A stretch of 64,000 nt of DNA from Melieria omissa (GCA_963971225.1 OZ020270.1:19577488-19641487), one strand, 5' to 3'; positions 22,686 to 34,097 are shown, counted from the first letter of the stretch. The notes: a model not told the origin generated them from the sequence alone. Translations and numbers: made by a program.

Positions 22686-22995
22686 AACAGAGGGCTCTGC
22701 TGTCAATAACAGAGGGTACTACCAGCAGTAGTAGCAGCATAGCTCTCGTTTCTTCTAATTGTGCTTTGTTTTTTATAACAAAGAGATTGCACCTTCCGAA
22801 GAAATTCTGAGAGAGCGGCGCAATCTTTCTTAGAATAAAAAACTATTTCTTTGAAAAGGTCGTTTTTATTGATTTTCGGAAAAATAACTTCAGTTGTGAT
22901 AGAAAAATCGGTGAGACAGCAAGCGCGCGGAGCATTGCATCAAACGAGGTGAGTTTTAATAAAGTTTCATTTGCAAAGACAGTTAATTTCATTAA

Positions 22996-23630
22996 CCCAT
23001 TTTTTTACCGCCGTGTCTTTAAAGACACGGCAACTTTGAAAAATTCTGAAAATAACAGTTTCTAACGCATATTAAATATTTTTACATAATCGGATAGCTA
23101 CATTCATTGGCTTTCAAACTGCGAACAACTATTTCCGAATTTTAGAGTTTCACTTAGTGTAAAACTGGTATAAACAACCTTTTTGAAGGGTTAAAAAAAA
23201 AAAAAATTTTTAATACAAAATGAATTTTTGTTTTTAATAAAACACTTAATACTGCTTACCAAAAACACAAAGTTGACATACAAATTATGAAACTTTCAGT
23301 TTTCTAAAGTTTTAAGCGTGTTCTAACTTGAAATATTTTGATGTGTCCTTAAAAACACGGGAATCGCATTATATTCAACTTTCTCCTAGGTTGCAACTAC
23401 TTTCGATGCGTAGTTAAAAGAAACAGTAACTTAAACTTGAAAAATGTGTAGTTTTCCGAATTTGGCTCACGTATTTTAAAAGTCACATCTGCCCGTCACA
23501 TCTGCTCAAGCCCAAAAAAAAAAATTTTTAATTTTTCTGAAAGCAGAAATGGCATATGGAGGCTCTAAATAGGCTGTATTACGAAATTTTCAAAATCGGA
23601 CCACGGGATGTAGGGGCGGTAAAAAATGGG
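22996..23630. mobile_element. piggyBac-type MITE (635 bp)
   Basis: TTAA at 22992-22995 and 23631-23634; ends CCCATTTTTTTACCGCC and GGCGGTAAAAAATGGG. A perfect 20-bp palindrome CCGTGTCTTTAAAGACACGG starts 15 bp inside the left tip (23011-23030). No coding sequence. Confidence 0.8.
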
Positions 23631-23634
23631 TTAA

Positions 23635-23717
23635 CCCTTTCAGTCACAATGTCCAATATATTGGACTACAGCCCATACAATTTATACAGCGGGCTGTTAT
23701 TTTCATGTCGGAAAGGG
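23635..23717. mobile_element. Tiny piggyBac-type MITE (83 bp)
   Basis: It shares the TTAA at 23631-23634 with the previous element and has its own TTAA at 23718-23721. Tips are CCCTTTCAGTCA and its imperfect complement. The palindrome GTCCAATATATTGGAC (23651-23666) is 16 bp inside the tip. Confidence 0.7.
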
Positions 23718-23721
23718 TTAA

Positions 23722-24386
23722 TCTGTTTTAATATATCTTTGGCAGCTTCCATTGTTTTCATACATATATCACGAAGCCCCGTGGATTAACCGAAAGAAGA
23801 AATATTTACAAAAATATTCAAAGCAACTTTGGTAAGTATCAATTTACGAAAAAACTTTGTTTACTGGATTTTTTAATATCGAGTTATTTTCCTTTTTCAG
23901 AATGCCTGTCATTGAAGTGAGTGTATTTTAGTTTTTTCATTTTTACTTATTTAATGTATTTATATATATTTCATGTATGTGTTTATATGTAATCTATTGA
24001 ACTTGAATTACTTTAAAAATAAAAACATAAAGCAAAACAACAAACATTTAATTTTTGGTGTACAGGTTTTTTGTAAATCATTTGATGCATTACCGAGTAA
24101 TGCACGATTTCCTACATGCTAGGCGATTTATGAAAACGTACATGTTTTTGGGATGCATGTCCTCATATACTTCCAGGTAATGCAAAAGAGGGAAGCATTA
24201 CATTTTGTAGGACATCGCCATGAGAAAATGCATGCATGTTGCAATGCATAGCTTGCAAGCAAATATGCATTCCTATACATTCCAATTTCCCGCTGGGATA
24301 TTACTTCATGTTCGTTGGTGTAAGCCAAAGTAAAAGTGTAAATCTTGACACTAACCTAAATGTTGATACTACGCCAGCATCTAAAT
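23722..24386. other. No gene seen; AT-rich with short inverted repeats
   Basis: Contains AT-rich intron-like DNA. Near 24060-24300 there are several ATGCATGC/GCATGCAT-type short inverted repeats around TGTAGGA and TCCTACA, which suggest a decayed miniature element. Nothing codes. If the Ephrin call is right, this lies in its first coding intron. Confidence 0.4.
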
Positions 24387-24543
24387 CAGTGGTCGGCAAA
24401 GCTTACTCAATTGAGCAGTACGCTCAGCACACGCATTCTTACGCTCACTCAATCAGTCGTTGTTCAGGTATAATTTTATACAGGGAAGAGAAATAACACT
24501 GCGCTCACTAACACCATCTCATTGTCAATTTTGCCGACCACTG
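24387..24543 (+). mobile_element. hAT MITE, family H (157 bp)
   Basis: The ends are CAGTGGTCGGCAAA and TTTGCCGACCACTG with a perfect duplication ATCTAAAT (24379-24386 and 24544-24551). It sits 91 bp beyond the Ephrin splice donor, so inside the intron. It serves as the unoccupied reference for the site hit at 8425. Confidence 0.9.
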
Positions 24544-24633
24544 ATCTAAATATTCTCACAAACCTAAGTGAAAATCGTAATATCTGGCAATATTGCCAGA
24601 ATTGGAAGCCGGATCAATCGAATTGGTTACTCA

Positions 24634-24634
24634 C
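24634..24634 (-). promoter_or_regulatory. Splice donor of the Ephrin-like exon
   Basis: On the minus strand the coding text AAT AGC AT is followed by GTGAGTAACC, an almost perfect donor. Reading through would give a stop after one codon, so the splice explains where similarity to ephrins ends. Confidence 0.7.
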
Positions 24635-25818
24635 ATGCTATTCGAAGTATTCCAATGCATATAGAATGTTTTGGCGCAGTTCGAGACGGTGGACAACAGC
24701 ACCGTCTCCAGACAGATAAGCGTTAGCAGCGTGAAGAACGAGGTGGTGCCCAGGCCGGGCAACAGACGAAAACGCGTGCGTGTTGTTGCGCTGGTGGACG
24801 CCATGGCGGCCGCCTGGCAGCGAGCCGCGGCACTTAACACTTTGTCGGTGGTTGTTGTTGTTGGTTTTGTCGTTGTGTTTTTCAACAATTGCAGCAATTG
24901 CAGCAACATTGTAATGGGCAGCGCTCCCATAGCGCTCGGCAACAGTTTGAGCTTTATTATGCTAGCAGCTGGCGTCGGTCTAGCGGCTACTTTAGCTTTG
25001 CTGATTTTCGCTGTCGTTGTGCACGGTGCAGCACATCGACAGTCGGCTATAGTTGTTTCTGCTGTTGCATTGGATGTTGCGTTGGAGTGGTGATTGTTGT
25101 TGTTTTTATTGTTGCTGCTGCTGCGTTTATTCTTTCGATGACTAATTTTGCACGCAGGTGTAATTGTTGTTGGCATTGTTGTGCCTAATTGCTCTGCCGG
25201 CTGCTGCTGCATTAGCATTTTTCCACTTTCGCCCGCATAACAGGACGCTGTCCTAACTGTTGCGGTTATTGTTGTTGTCGCCGCTGTTGGGCAGTCAATC
25301 TTGCTGCTGCTACTGTTGTTGTTGCAGCTGCTGCTGCTCAAGTTATGCTGACTTTTGCTACCATGTATGTAACAACTGCTCCTGCCACTGATATTTAGGT
25401 TTCTAATGTTGTTGTTGTTATAATATTTGGTACGGCTACCATTGTTGTTGTTGTTGTTATATTTGGTACGGCTACCATTGTTGCGTTTGTTACAATTTCT
25501 GTCACTTGCAACGGCTGCGCTGATGCGCGACTTCTTGCTGCTGGCATTTTTTTTTGCGACTGACGTTGCTGTCATCGCCTGAACATAGTCAAATGAATAG
25601 CAGTCTGGTGTTGTTGCCGCTGATGTCGACGTTGCTAGTAGCAGCACATCGTCTGCGGCATATGAAAATGTGGGTGGCAGCAATCTAACACTCAGCTTAT
25701 CCGACCCTTCTGTGTCTGTCGTTAGACCCGTTGTTATGATTTGTGTGCCGCCGCTGCAAATCGATGCCATAGTTATGCTACCGTCACTGTTGTTGTTATT
25801 GTAGATGTGTTTACCCAT
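24635..25818 (-). CDS. Ephrin: First coding exon of an Ephrin-like gene
   Basis: Ephrins are ligands of Eph receptor tyrosine kinases in axon guidance. From the ATG at 25818 (A at -3) the exon encodes about 394 residues. Most are Asn/Ser/Thr-rich low complexity with poly-Asn runs; near residues 359-378 is a hydrophobic segment (TSFFTLLTLICLETVLLSTV), then CAKTFYMHWNTSNS. That last stretch matches my recollection of the start of the fly ephrin receptor-binding domain (the family's Y-x-W-N-x-S-N motif). The exon ends in a phase-2 donor, AT then GTGAGTAACC, at 24634. Fly ephrin is known to be unusual in having an N-terminal hydrophobic segment. A TTG-initiated extension to 25896 is open but unlikely. 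No further exon was found in the window. Confidence 0.72.
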
Positions 25819-26030
25819 ATTGTAATTTTTTTTTCGAGCAATAACCACAACTTTCTCCACCTGTACGTGCCGTCGATGAATGCTGCGTTTTCCCAACTAC
25901 GAACGTTATTCAAGCATTACTCGAGTTTAGCTCCATACGTTACAGCAAAAACTCCATATTTTGAACGTAAAGTGTGACGGCTGTAAGAAAAAAAAAAAAA
26001 TGTTTGATGTTTTAAATAATGCCTTTTTTA

Positions 26031-27297
26031 CAGGGACCCAAAATAACAGTTATGCATTTTTAAAAATTCGAAAACGTTGCCCATTTTCAAGAGATATTTA
26101 TAAATGTTGGACAATAACTATTATGAGGGAAGAAATACTTTTTTCCCCATTTCGTAACTATTATTTGTGACAAATATTTTTTCTGTTGCCTAATAACTAT
26201 TATCAGCAAGAAATATTTTTTCCATTGCTCGGTAACGTTTATTTTTTGAAAAATATTTTTTCCGTCATCGCATAACTGTTATGAGAGAAAAATATTTTTT
26301 ACGTTGCTCGGTAACGTTTATTTTGTGAGAAATATTTTTTACGTTGCTCGGTAACGTTTATTTTGTGAGAAATATTTTTTACGTTGCTCGATAACGTTTA
26401 TTTTGTGAGAAATATTTTGTACGTTGCCAGTAACTATTATGAATGGGAAATATTTCTTTTACGTTGACTGATAACTATTATTTTGCAATATATATTTTTT
26501 ACGTTGAAAATACCGGCACACAAAAGAGATGTCTGATCGATGACTGCGACTATACTTTTTCTATGGAAATAGGTTCGCTAATCATAAGTTCGATGTCAGA
26601 GTTGGATATCCACCACATTTAAGGACTTCCCTAAGTCTTACGCCTTCCACCGGGACGGGTACAAATATTTAATCATTGATTCGATTTTAGATTTGCGATT
26701 TTTCCAAAAGTGAAGGGTGATGGTATTAGTCTGGCATCAAATTCACGATCAGCGAACCTAATTCCATAGACAATTTATAGTCGCATTCACCGATCAGACA
26801 TCTCGTTCTTTTGTGTGCCGTTATTTTAAACGTAAAAAATTTATATTACAAAATAATAGTTATCAGTCAACGTAAAAGAAATATTTCCCATTCATAATAG
26901 TTACTGGCAACGGAAAAAATATATTTCCAAAAATAAACGTTACCAAGCAACGTAAAAAATATTTTGCCAAATATAAACCGAGCAACGTAAAAAATATTTT
27001 TCCAAAAATAAACGTTACCGAGCAACGTAAAAAATTTGTTTCTCTCATAACAGTTATGCGATGACGGAAAAAAAATTTTTCAAAAAATAAACGTTACCGA
27101 ACAATGGAAAAAATATTTCTTGCTGATAACAGTTATTAGGCAACAGAAAAAATATTTGTCACGAATAATAGTTATACATAGATTTAAAAATAATTATTTC
27201 AAAATAATAATTATAAGTAACATTTAAAATATTTGTTACAGTGAAACAGTTATTTTCCAACTTTTTTCCTATAAACGTTATAACTGTTACGTCCCTG
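26031..27297. mobile_element. hAT-type foldback element with 40-bp minisatellite arms
   Basis: The ends are CAGGGACC and GTCCCTG with a perfect duplication CTTTTTTA (26023-26030 and 27298-27305). Both arms consist of degenerate tandem units built around ACGTTGCTCGGTAACGTTTA. The best-kept left-arm units start at 26301, 26341 and 26381, exactly 40 bp apart. The right arm is the inverse. The centre is a separate hairpin (26514-26820). No transposase. It lies just upstream of the Ephrin start. Confidence 0.85.
26514..26820. mobile_element. Hairpin MITE at the foldback centre
   Basis: The ends are CGGCACACAAAAGA and complement, and most of the 307 bp pairs with itself (GATGTCTGATCG, TGCGACTATA, TAGGTTCGCT repeated inverted). 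Outer flanks are themselves inverted arms, so the target duplication cannot be read. Confidence 0.65.
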
Positions 27298-28088
27298 CTT
27301 TTTTAAGTTGTTTGACTATTTTTTTATAATTATAAAAGCATCGAAAGAGATAAACCGATATATGAATCGGTCCGACCACTGACTGTCGTTATAAAAAATT
27401 TTAAATAATTCTTGAATGAAAAAATGAACGTAATAAAACACAACGTCGCCTGAGAAAACAAATGTCTTATGTCTTACTAAGCCTAATCGAACATAAGGTA
27501 TCCGTTTTCTGAAGCGACGAAATGTTTTACTACTCAAATAAACATCAACATCGATTATCACGATTCAACACATCGAATGTACCGCATTCACTGAACACCG
27601 CTATTGGCAGCGCCTTGTAAAACCCCATTTCCACAGGCGCCACTGATCGCTCAATTGTCATCGCTTGCCAGCAGTTCAGTTAACATCGGGGCTCCGACAA
27701 AAACGTCTGATTTCTGTGTTGAAAGCTGTTGATGGCTCTACGCAACACTATATCATTCACCGCAGCCACTGTTACCAACTTGATGGGTTTCGCACAAAAT
27801 TTAGTGTTTTTTGAAAAAAACTTTGTTACTTGGTGCGTTATTAGTGCTTTTATTTCGTTGAAAATCACAAAGACTGATTCTTGCTTAAATAAATGTAAGT
27901 TTTATTTTATAAGTGGAGTGTTATACAACATTATATCAAAAAGTATAGAACATAAAGAGTGTGCATCACGTACAAGCAAAAATTTGAATGCGGCTGCTGA
28001 CATCACCATCCGTCTTCAAGATGCGGGGTTAGGCAACAAGAGGGAAGACTTGAGAGAGCACAATGCTCTAAACGCAAATCATAGGAAC
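27298..28088. other. No supported gene
   Basis: A 54-codon open stretch from about 27731 ends near a TGTAAGTT donor-like sequence, but I recognise neither the peptide nor any partner exon. Remaining sequence is AT-rich with no element ends that I can define. Confidence 0.35.
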
Positions 28089-28592
28089 CAGCGTTGCCAC
28101 AAGAATAAAAAACTTATAACCAGGAACCAAAATGGACCAAAAATAACCAAAATGTTTATTTGACACAAATAAAATAAATAACTCTTACATAAACTTAAAG
28201 ATTTAAGCAACATTTAAAAGGCTTTTGCCACATTTGTATGAGTGTGTGACATAAAAAAATAATTAACAAGTTCACGCCCAGTAAAACTTTTAGTGAGCTG
28301 CAAATTAATTGTTGACTATTTTTAAAACATAGTCATCGATTTAAACAATGCTGTTTACTTTTTTACAAGAAACAGCAATGGCTATGAGTTGCCACTATAT
28401 CAATATTATTGCCACTCCCAATAATGTTGTGCTCGTCGATATTTAAGGTACATTTTGTATCAATGAGATCAAAAATCACCAAATAACCAAAACACATTTT
28501 CAAAAATAAAAATAAGCATTTTTGGTTAAAAATAACCATTTTTGGTTAAAAATAACCATTTTTGGTTAAAAATACCCAAAACGGCAACGCTG
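28089..28592. mobile_element. hAT-type element, family N, short copy
   Basis: The ends are CAGCGTTGCCAC and GGCAACGCTG, with an 8-bp near-duplication ATAGGAAC/ATAGCAAC. It carries direct repeats of TTTTTGGTTAAAAATAACCA near the right end. It is the empty-site reference for the insertion at 34270. Confidence 0.75.
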
Positions 28593-28611
28593 ATAGCAAC
28601 ACGAATTCGGC

Positions 28612-28965
28612 GTCTGTGCTCACTCGTTCATATTTCACCATTCAAAGAAGAGGAAGACGATGCGCTGTTTCTGTTGTTGTTGCGCTGACGAAAAGCTGAA
28701 CTTGTAAAACCATTTCTATTTTCTGGCTGGCTTTTGTTCTTCTTCTATAAGCCTACACGGCATATTGCTCCTGAACTCACTGCTGACTGTAGTGTACGCA
28801 AAATCATAGAAAAGAAAAGAAAATATGGTTGGCATGGCGACCGATTTGATCGCTACAGGCAATTAAAAAAAAAAAAAAGTAATCAACAAAGACAATTAAA
28901 TAAAAAGGGAATTGGAAAGAAAGGAAGACGTTTTATAGAATATTTATACTATTTTTAAACCTAGG
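28612..28965 (-). repeat. Dispersed repeat Q, uninterrupted copy
   Basis: It is the complement of 9660-9890 joined to 22023-22170 and shows repeat Q without the 12-kb piggyBac insert. A TATAAGCC-type box near 28747 could be a promoter. The short ORF in it is not credited. Confidence 0.6.
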
Positions 28966-29391
28966 CATGCCTTAATAACATTTTTCTTGTGACAAAATAC
29001 TTCTTATTATTTATTTTTTATGTAGTGCTGTAGTAGTGCTTTCGCCATATTGAAAGTCAATACCCTATTAAATGATGTTTTTCCATACACTCTTTTAATC
29101 CTTGGTTTGTCCATTAGATTTCGATTTAAAAAAAAAAAATTAAAACACGTATCTAATTATTTTTGATTTCAAGTGTTTTTACAAACTCAATCAATATGCC
29201 CATTAGTTCATTTTTTCGTAGTTTTCCCTTATTCTCAAAATGGTAATCAACCATGTGAAAATATAAACAAATAATTTTACTTCGAACTCCCAAATTGGGA
29301 TCAACCAACAAATTTTTAAATCAATCAAAGTGCACCATTGGCCAGCAAAAAGCCATACACCACAAAGATTCGGAGGATGGTGACATTCCAG
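28966..29391. other. No gene; AT-rich plus a degenerate 40-bp-type unit
   Basis: 29232-29330 has ATCAACCATGTGAAAA and GGGATCAACCAAC, relatives of the array at 3519. The rest is AT-rich with nothing to call. Confidence 0.4.
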
Positions 29392-29580
29392 CAGGGGTCG
29401 GCAAAATTGACAATGAGATGGTGTTAGCAGAGTAATTTTTCTACACTGTATAAAATTAAACCGAAAAGCAAATAAGAAACTTTAAGCTGTGTAGCAAAAC
29501 CAATCGCCAACACAAAAAAGTATACACACAAAAACTACAACAACAAAAGCATCTATTTTTTTCATACATAAAATTTCTTG
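29392..29580 (-). mobile_element. Half of a long hAT family H copy
   Basis: It begins CAGGGGTCGGCAAAATTGAC and is nearly the complement of 8920-9109. It stops at the SINE. The missing part reappears at 31813-31870 (complement of 8850-8900), so later insertions lie between. Confidence 0.6.
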
Positions 29581-29907
29581 GCAGCCGCCGTGGCTCAGTT
29601 GGTTAGTGCGGTCTAGCGAGTCGAATGCAGAGCGACGCAAGTTCGAATTCTGCATGTAGTAACACCTAAAAAAAATAACGGGAAACTCGTTTTCTCTTTC
29701 GGTGGCTGTCCTCTCAGCTGGAAATGGCAAACCTCTGAGAGTAAAAATTGCCTATGAAAAAGCTCCCAACCTGCCGTTCGGAACCGGCATAAAACTGTAG
29801 GTCCCTTCCACCCGCGTACAAAATTCACACGCACAACACGGGTGGTTGCGGGAAGCTAGGCCTTAGTCTCGCGTAAGCGGGCTGTCGTGCCAATCAATTA
29901 TTATTAA
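29581..29907 (+). mobile_element. tRNA-derived SINE, family S1
   Basis: A box TGGCTCAGTTGG, B-box-like AAGTTCGAATTCT, the S1 body and a short ATT tail. No target duplication is visible: the left flank is hAT H and the right is mariner, so a deletion or rearrangement followed insertion. Confidence 0.8.
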
Positions 29908-30585
29908 CAGGAAAAAGTCGCACGGAGCCATATCTGGCGAATACGGTGCTTGCGGAACGACATTCACGCTATTTTTGGCCAAATAATCGCAGTTTTGCGA
30001 TTCACTTTTTGCAAAAAATTCAACTTTTTCGGAACAAGTCGCGCTGCAACACGTCTCATTTCCAAAACATGGTGTAAAATGGTTTGAACTGATGTTTTTG
30101 ATATTTCAAGCTCTTCAGCTATCTCTCTTTGAGTCACACGACGATTTTCAAGCACTAACGCCATCACTTTTTCGATGTTTTCGTCATTAATTGATGTGGA
30201 GTTGTGATTGAAGTTTTCGACCTCTGTACGACCCTCTTTGAACGATTTGTACCATTCATATGCCCGTGTTTTCGACATTGCAGACTCGCCAAAGGCTTTA
30301 TGCAACATTCTCAACGTTTCGGCACAAGAAATTTCGTTGGAAAGACAAAATTTAATGCAAATTCTTTGATCAACAGATTCAGACATTGTAAAATTCGCAG
30401 AACAAACTCGAGGTAGACTTGTTTACACAGCTGTCAAAAACATACTAATGCACATATCGCGCTAAAAATTGACATGGAATGCTATAACAGTGCTACCAAC
30501 CTTATGCCATCAGAAATTTGACAATATTTGGTGCGCGCTTCATTTAAATTGAAAATTCCCGGTCAAATTTGACCAGAAGGTATTA
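29908..30585 (-). pseudogene. Mariner with the catalytic core deleted
   Basis: The ORF at 29964-30386 starts MSESVDQRICIKF and gives the mariner paired helix-turn-helix region (TLRMLHKAFGESAMSKTRAYEWYKSFKEGR, then a second helix block), ending VAARLVPKKLNFLQK. Soon after comes the conserved block SPDMAPCDFFL near 29910-29940 in another frame. The first two catalytic Asp motifs are gone. The upstream end near 30548-30580 resembles the terminal repeat of the mariner at 61760, so both belong to one lineage. Confidence 0.75.
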
Positions 30586-30736
30586 AATGCTCGGCCGGTT
30601 TGAAATTTGAAGAAAAGTGCGAAAAACAGCAAAGCAAATGTAAAAAAAAAACCCTGGAATTCGCTGACCGTGCGTGTTTACCTACCCCGCTGACTTCTCA
30701 CCACTTCTCGCCAACAAACTCGTCAAGCATGACTTT

Positions 30737-31083
30737 TAACGCAGGGGGAAAGCCCTCGCGAAAATAGGCTCAAATTGTGCTGAATTTAAGTTGGCGCGTT
30801 GAGCTTTAAACTTATAGTATTGTCTTTTTCTAACATATACAAATAGTTAAAAGAAAATAATCTTAAAAGCGTTTTTCTCAAAGCTTCAGTTTAAATTCAG
30901 CAGATTTTCGAGGATCGCGCGCTTTTATTCATTCTGTGAAAAAAGACCTGTGCAAGAAGACAACTCATGGACGGGTAATTTATTTGCAAAAGTTTTATGA
31001 AAAAAAAAATTAATTTTTATTTAATTTTAAATTTAATTTGGTAGGCTGAGATTTTGGACCAATTTTGGTAGGGGAAAAAATTC
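30737..31083. mobile_element. Probable truncated TTAA-type element T8
   Basis: It begins TTAACGCAGGGGGAAAG and contains AAAGCGTTTTTCTCAAAGC near 30868, a relative of the T-set core at the same distance from the tip. No right end is found before T5 starts at 31084. Confidence 0.35.
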
Positions 31084-31087
31084 TTAA

Positions 31088-31808
31088 GGGGGCTTCTGCT
31101 TACGCGCCCGGAATTTTAGTCTATTTTTGGAAATTAATTGTAAGGAAACTATACAAGATAATTGAAAAATTTTTTTATTATTTTTGTACATGTTTAAACT
31201 TGAAAAATGACAAATGCCTTATGTGTGTGGTGAATCCTGCGTCTTTGAGAAGTGGTCAAACTAGTACTGACGAAAGTGTCCGAGTCAACTTTGTGGTATG
31301 ACATCCACCCCCACAGTTGTCTGAAATGTGAAAAGTAAAATACATTTATTTTCAGTTTTACGTTGGTTGTGCTTCTACGATTTTTTTTATTTTTAAAATT
31401 TTTCAAATTATACGGTTTTATGTGTAAAGTTGTATTTTCAACCACGTTTTTTGACCTGTTGAGGGTCATAAAAATTGAACAAAACAAAATTTCAAAAATC
31501 GTACTCGGAGAAGCATAGATAAGTGTTTTATGAAGAAGTGAAAAATTAGTCAAATCCGATGAAAATTACTTGTAGAAGTCATACCACAAAGTATAAAAAA
31601 GGTGATTTTCGGGAAAATGCGGACGGAGCGGCCGCGCTACGCGGAAATGCTCGAAACGGCTGGAGGCGGCTATGTTTCCGGCTTCGAAAACCCAAGAAGG
31701 AATGTGTTTTTCACGAAACCGTTTATAAGACGTATTCCTTATATCCTCTATATTCAAAAAATGCAAAAAAAAATCGATTTTTTCAATCCGCGTAAGCAGA
31801 AGACCCCC
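31088..31808. mobile_element. TTAA-target element T5 (721 bp)
   Basis: TTAA at 31084-31087 and 31809-31812; terminal repeats GGGGGCTTCTGCTTACGCG and near-complement. A weak core (TGTTTTTCACGAAACCGTTT) lies near 31710. ORFs inside are not credible. Confidence 0.8.
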
Positions 31809-31889
31809 TTAATGGCAACACTGGTTGCTTCGTTGCTGTCTGAACAACGACTGATTGAAAGAGCGTAAGACAGTGATGGAATTCTTGAT

Positions 31890-33140
31890 GCTATTGTACT
31901 TTTTGATACAATCACAGTTTAAAAAGTATGTTGGTACACAGGCCTTGTTTTTGGTTAGAGAACTGCATAAATCCATTTATACTCGATGCCTTCACGCGCA
32001 GTTTTAAAAACGGAACACGTATCCGAAGAGAAGCCGCAAAAAGGTATTCATTTTTCGGTACCTCTAAATTGTCGAGTAACTGCACGTTGTTACTCGACGC
32101 TGAGCGAGCAGCTTCTCGTTGCGACTCGACGCTAGCAGACTTCCTTCTCGTTGTTGCGCAATTACTCGCGGAAGCTGTCGAGTATGTCGGAAGGTTTGAA
32201 CTGCATGAGGTACCACAAATACTCGCGGAAGGTGTCGAGTATGTCGGATGATTTAAGCAGCATGAGGTACCGCAAGTGCTTTGTGAAGTTTGAGTTAAAT
32301 ATGCTTCAAAGGAATGTTGCGAAGCATTGCGCGCATTTCGCGAAGCATATTTTCTTTTGTTCTATATTTATTTATAACGAATAATGCGAACAAATATATT
32401 TATGTAAATGTAAATATTAATTTATAAAAAAATTAAGGTAATATTGATGTTTTAGAAAATATTAACTAGAATATGAAGAAAATTGTATTCTCTTGCTTTT
32501 GATTTTTTGGATGGCTGATAAAATGAATTTCTTACTATATGACTTTTTTAATAACTATTCAATAGAGATTTCATTTAATATAATTAAGTTTAATATAAAA
32601 TAAACATTATTTCTGAAATATTTCAGCTTCCACGGGTAATCGCTCGAATTTTGATTACGGCATGATATATGAATAAATAAATAAAATAACTAATAAATAT
32701 AAACCTAACTATTTTTGAAGATTTTAAAACAATTTACTGCATAAACATAGCAAACACATTCTAAGTCCAACCACAACGCCATTAGCAGCAGCAATATCTG
32801 GTCTGCCGTTGACCGTGAAGCTGCAAAAATACTCTAGCTTCCGTAGGAAAGTACCTCATACTCGCGGAAGTTTTGCTAGTATGTTCCTATTTTTACATGT
32901 CCCTATTTTTTCATGTTCCGATTTTTCGGCTACCGCTTTTTTGTGGCTTCCTTCTCGTTGTTATCCGAAATTCTGTGCTTCTCTTCTCAACGCGTGAGTG
33001 AGAGAACGAGTAAGAGCAGTATACCTACTCGACGGCGATCGAGTAAGTGAAGTATACATATCCGACACCAAACCTCTCATATGCAGTAAAAAGTTATCCG
33101 ATGCAGCTCTCTATTTTTGGTACACACTGGTCGAGTAACC
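31890..33140. repeat. Decayed inverted-repeat region with 57-bp tandem duplication
   Basis: GTTGGTACACA...TTTTTGGTTAGAGAACTGCAT at the left is loosely mirrored by a right segment ending near 33130. Inner sequence is rich in CTCGACG/TACTCG motifs. Units at 32163-32219 and 32220-32276 (TACTCGCGGAAG...GAGGTACC) form a 57-bp direct duplication. The middle (32385-32800) is plain AT-rich DNA. Confidence 0.4.
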
Positions 33141-34097
33141 AAAATAAAACTTTGTATTGCCTTCTAGCATTAAATATAAAAATGTTTGCAAATTTTGTAG
33201 CAACTTTAAAATGAAAATTAGTGACATAGCTCCTCTAACTAGTTATAGATAGTTTTTGTCATATTACCATTGTCAATGCAATCGGAAGACGCACGAATTC
33301 ACACATTTCTTTTAAGAATTGCACTTGCTTTTCACCATTTAGCAAGACATTTTTTTGAAAAAGAAGTAATTGATTGCAAAGATATAAAAGACATACATTT
33401 ATTTGAAGATCTATTACCTGTGGGTGATGTGTACTGTGTAGTTGGAGTAGATTAAAATTTAAAGGAAATGTGAATTTTACATAAAGTTTCCTAACTCTTT
33501 AAGAAAAAGAGTTAACTTTAATGATGAAATATAAAACTTTCTGCCAAAGTTTTCACCCGAGCATGTCTTGCTGGGTAAAACAAATACTGTTCTACCAATT
33601 GTTTCCACGCTTTTTCCCAGAGAGAACAAAGGGCAACAATTTTCTTTCCTACAAAATTAATTAAACGAGCCTCTTTTCAAAAACATTTTAAGAGTTGTTA
33701 AAGGTATTTCATCCATTCCCCACTCTTCAGCCAGTCAAAAGCAAGTTACGAACCCGTTTACTAGTAAGCATTGCCTTTTCCTTAATACAAAAGAAAGATT
33801 TCTTGAAAGTCAGTAAAAGATGTTGTTATAATTTTAAGAATGATTTCTATTTAGAATAATCTATATATATATATATATATATGTTTCCTGTTTAAATTAG
33901 AAGTGAATTTCAGGTGTTGTTAAATACACATTTTAATTTCGAATAAAACCTTTGAATTGTTTTTTAATAACGATGTTATTAAAGTTGCCTTTGAGAGCTT
34001 GGAAAAAATCGATACAATTTGCTTGAATATGGTACACTCCTATGCTGATGTTTGATACGATACACTTGGGCCCAAATTCCGTCACTGGCGTAAGAAT
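33141..34097. other. No supported gene
   Basis: A 61-codon ORF (33270-33455) is unrecognised. A (TA)n microsatellite lies at 33861-33882. The rest is AT-rich. Confidence 0.35.

Noticed and set aside
24671..25188. Plus-strand ORFs of 140 and 99 aa opposite the Ephrin exon
   Set aside because: They are complements of Asn/Ser-rich low-complexity coding DNA and show no independent features.
26150..27250. CRISPR-like array of ~40-bp repeats
   Set aside because: Repeats are contiguous without unique spacers, inverted between two arms, and framed by an 8-bp target duplication: a foldback transposon.
27729..28163. 144-aa plus-strand ORF
   Set aside because: No recognisable domain, runs into the end of a hAT element at 28089, and the donor-like GTAAGT has no partner exon.
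31928..32251. 107-aa ORF with a repeated LAE[A/G]VEYVG motif
   Set aside because: The repeat comes from a 57-bp DNA duplication inside a decayed repeat; 57 being a multiple of 3 keeps it open by chance.
33270..33455. 61-aa ORF as a small gene
   Set aside because: Length is expected by chance; no domain, no conserved neighbour.
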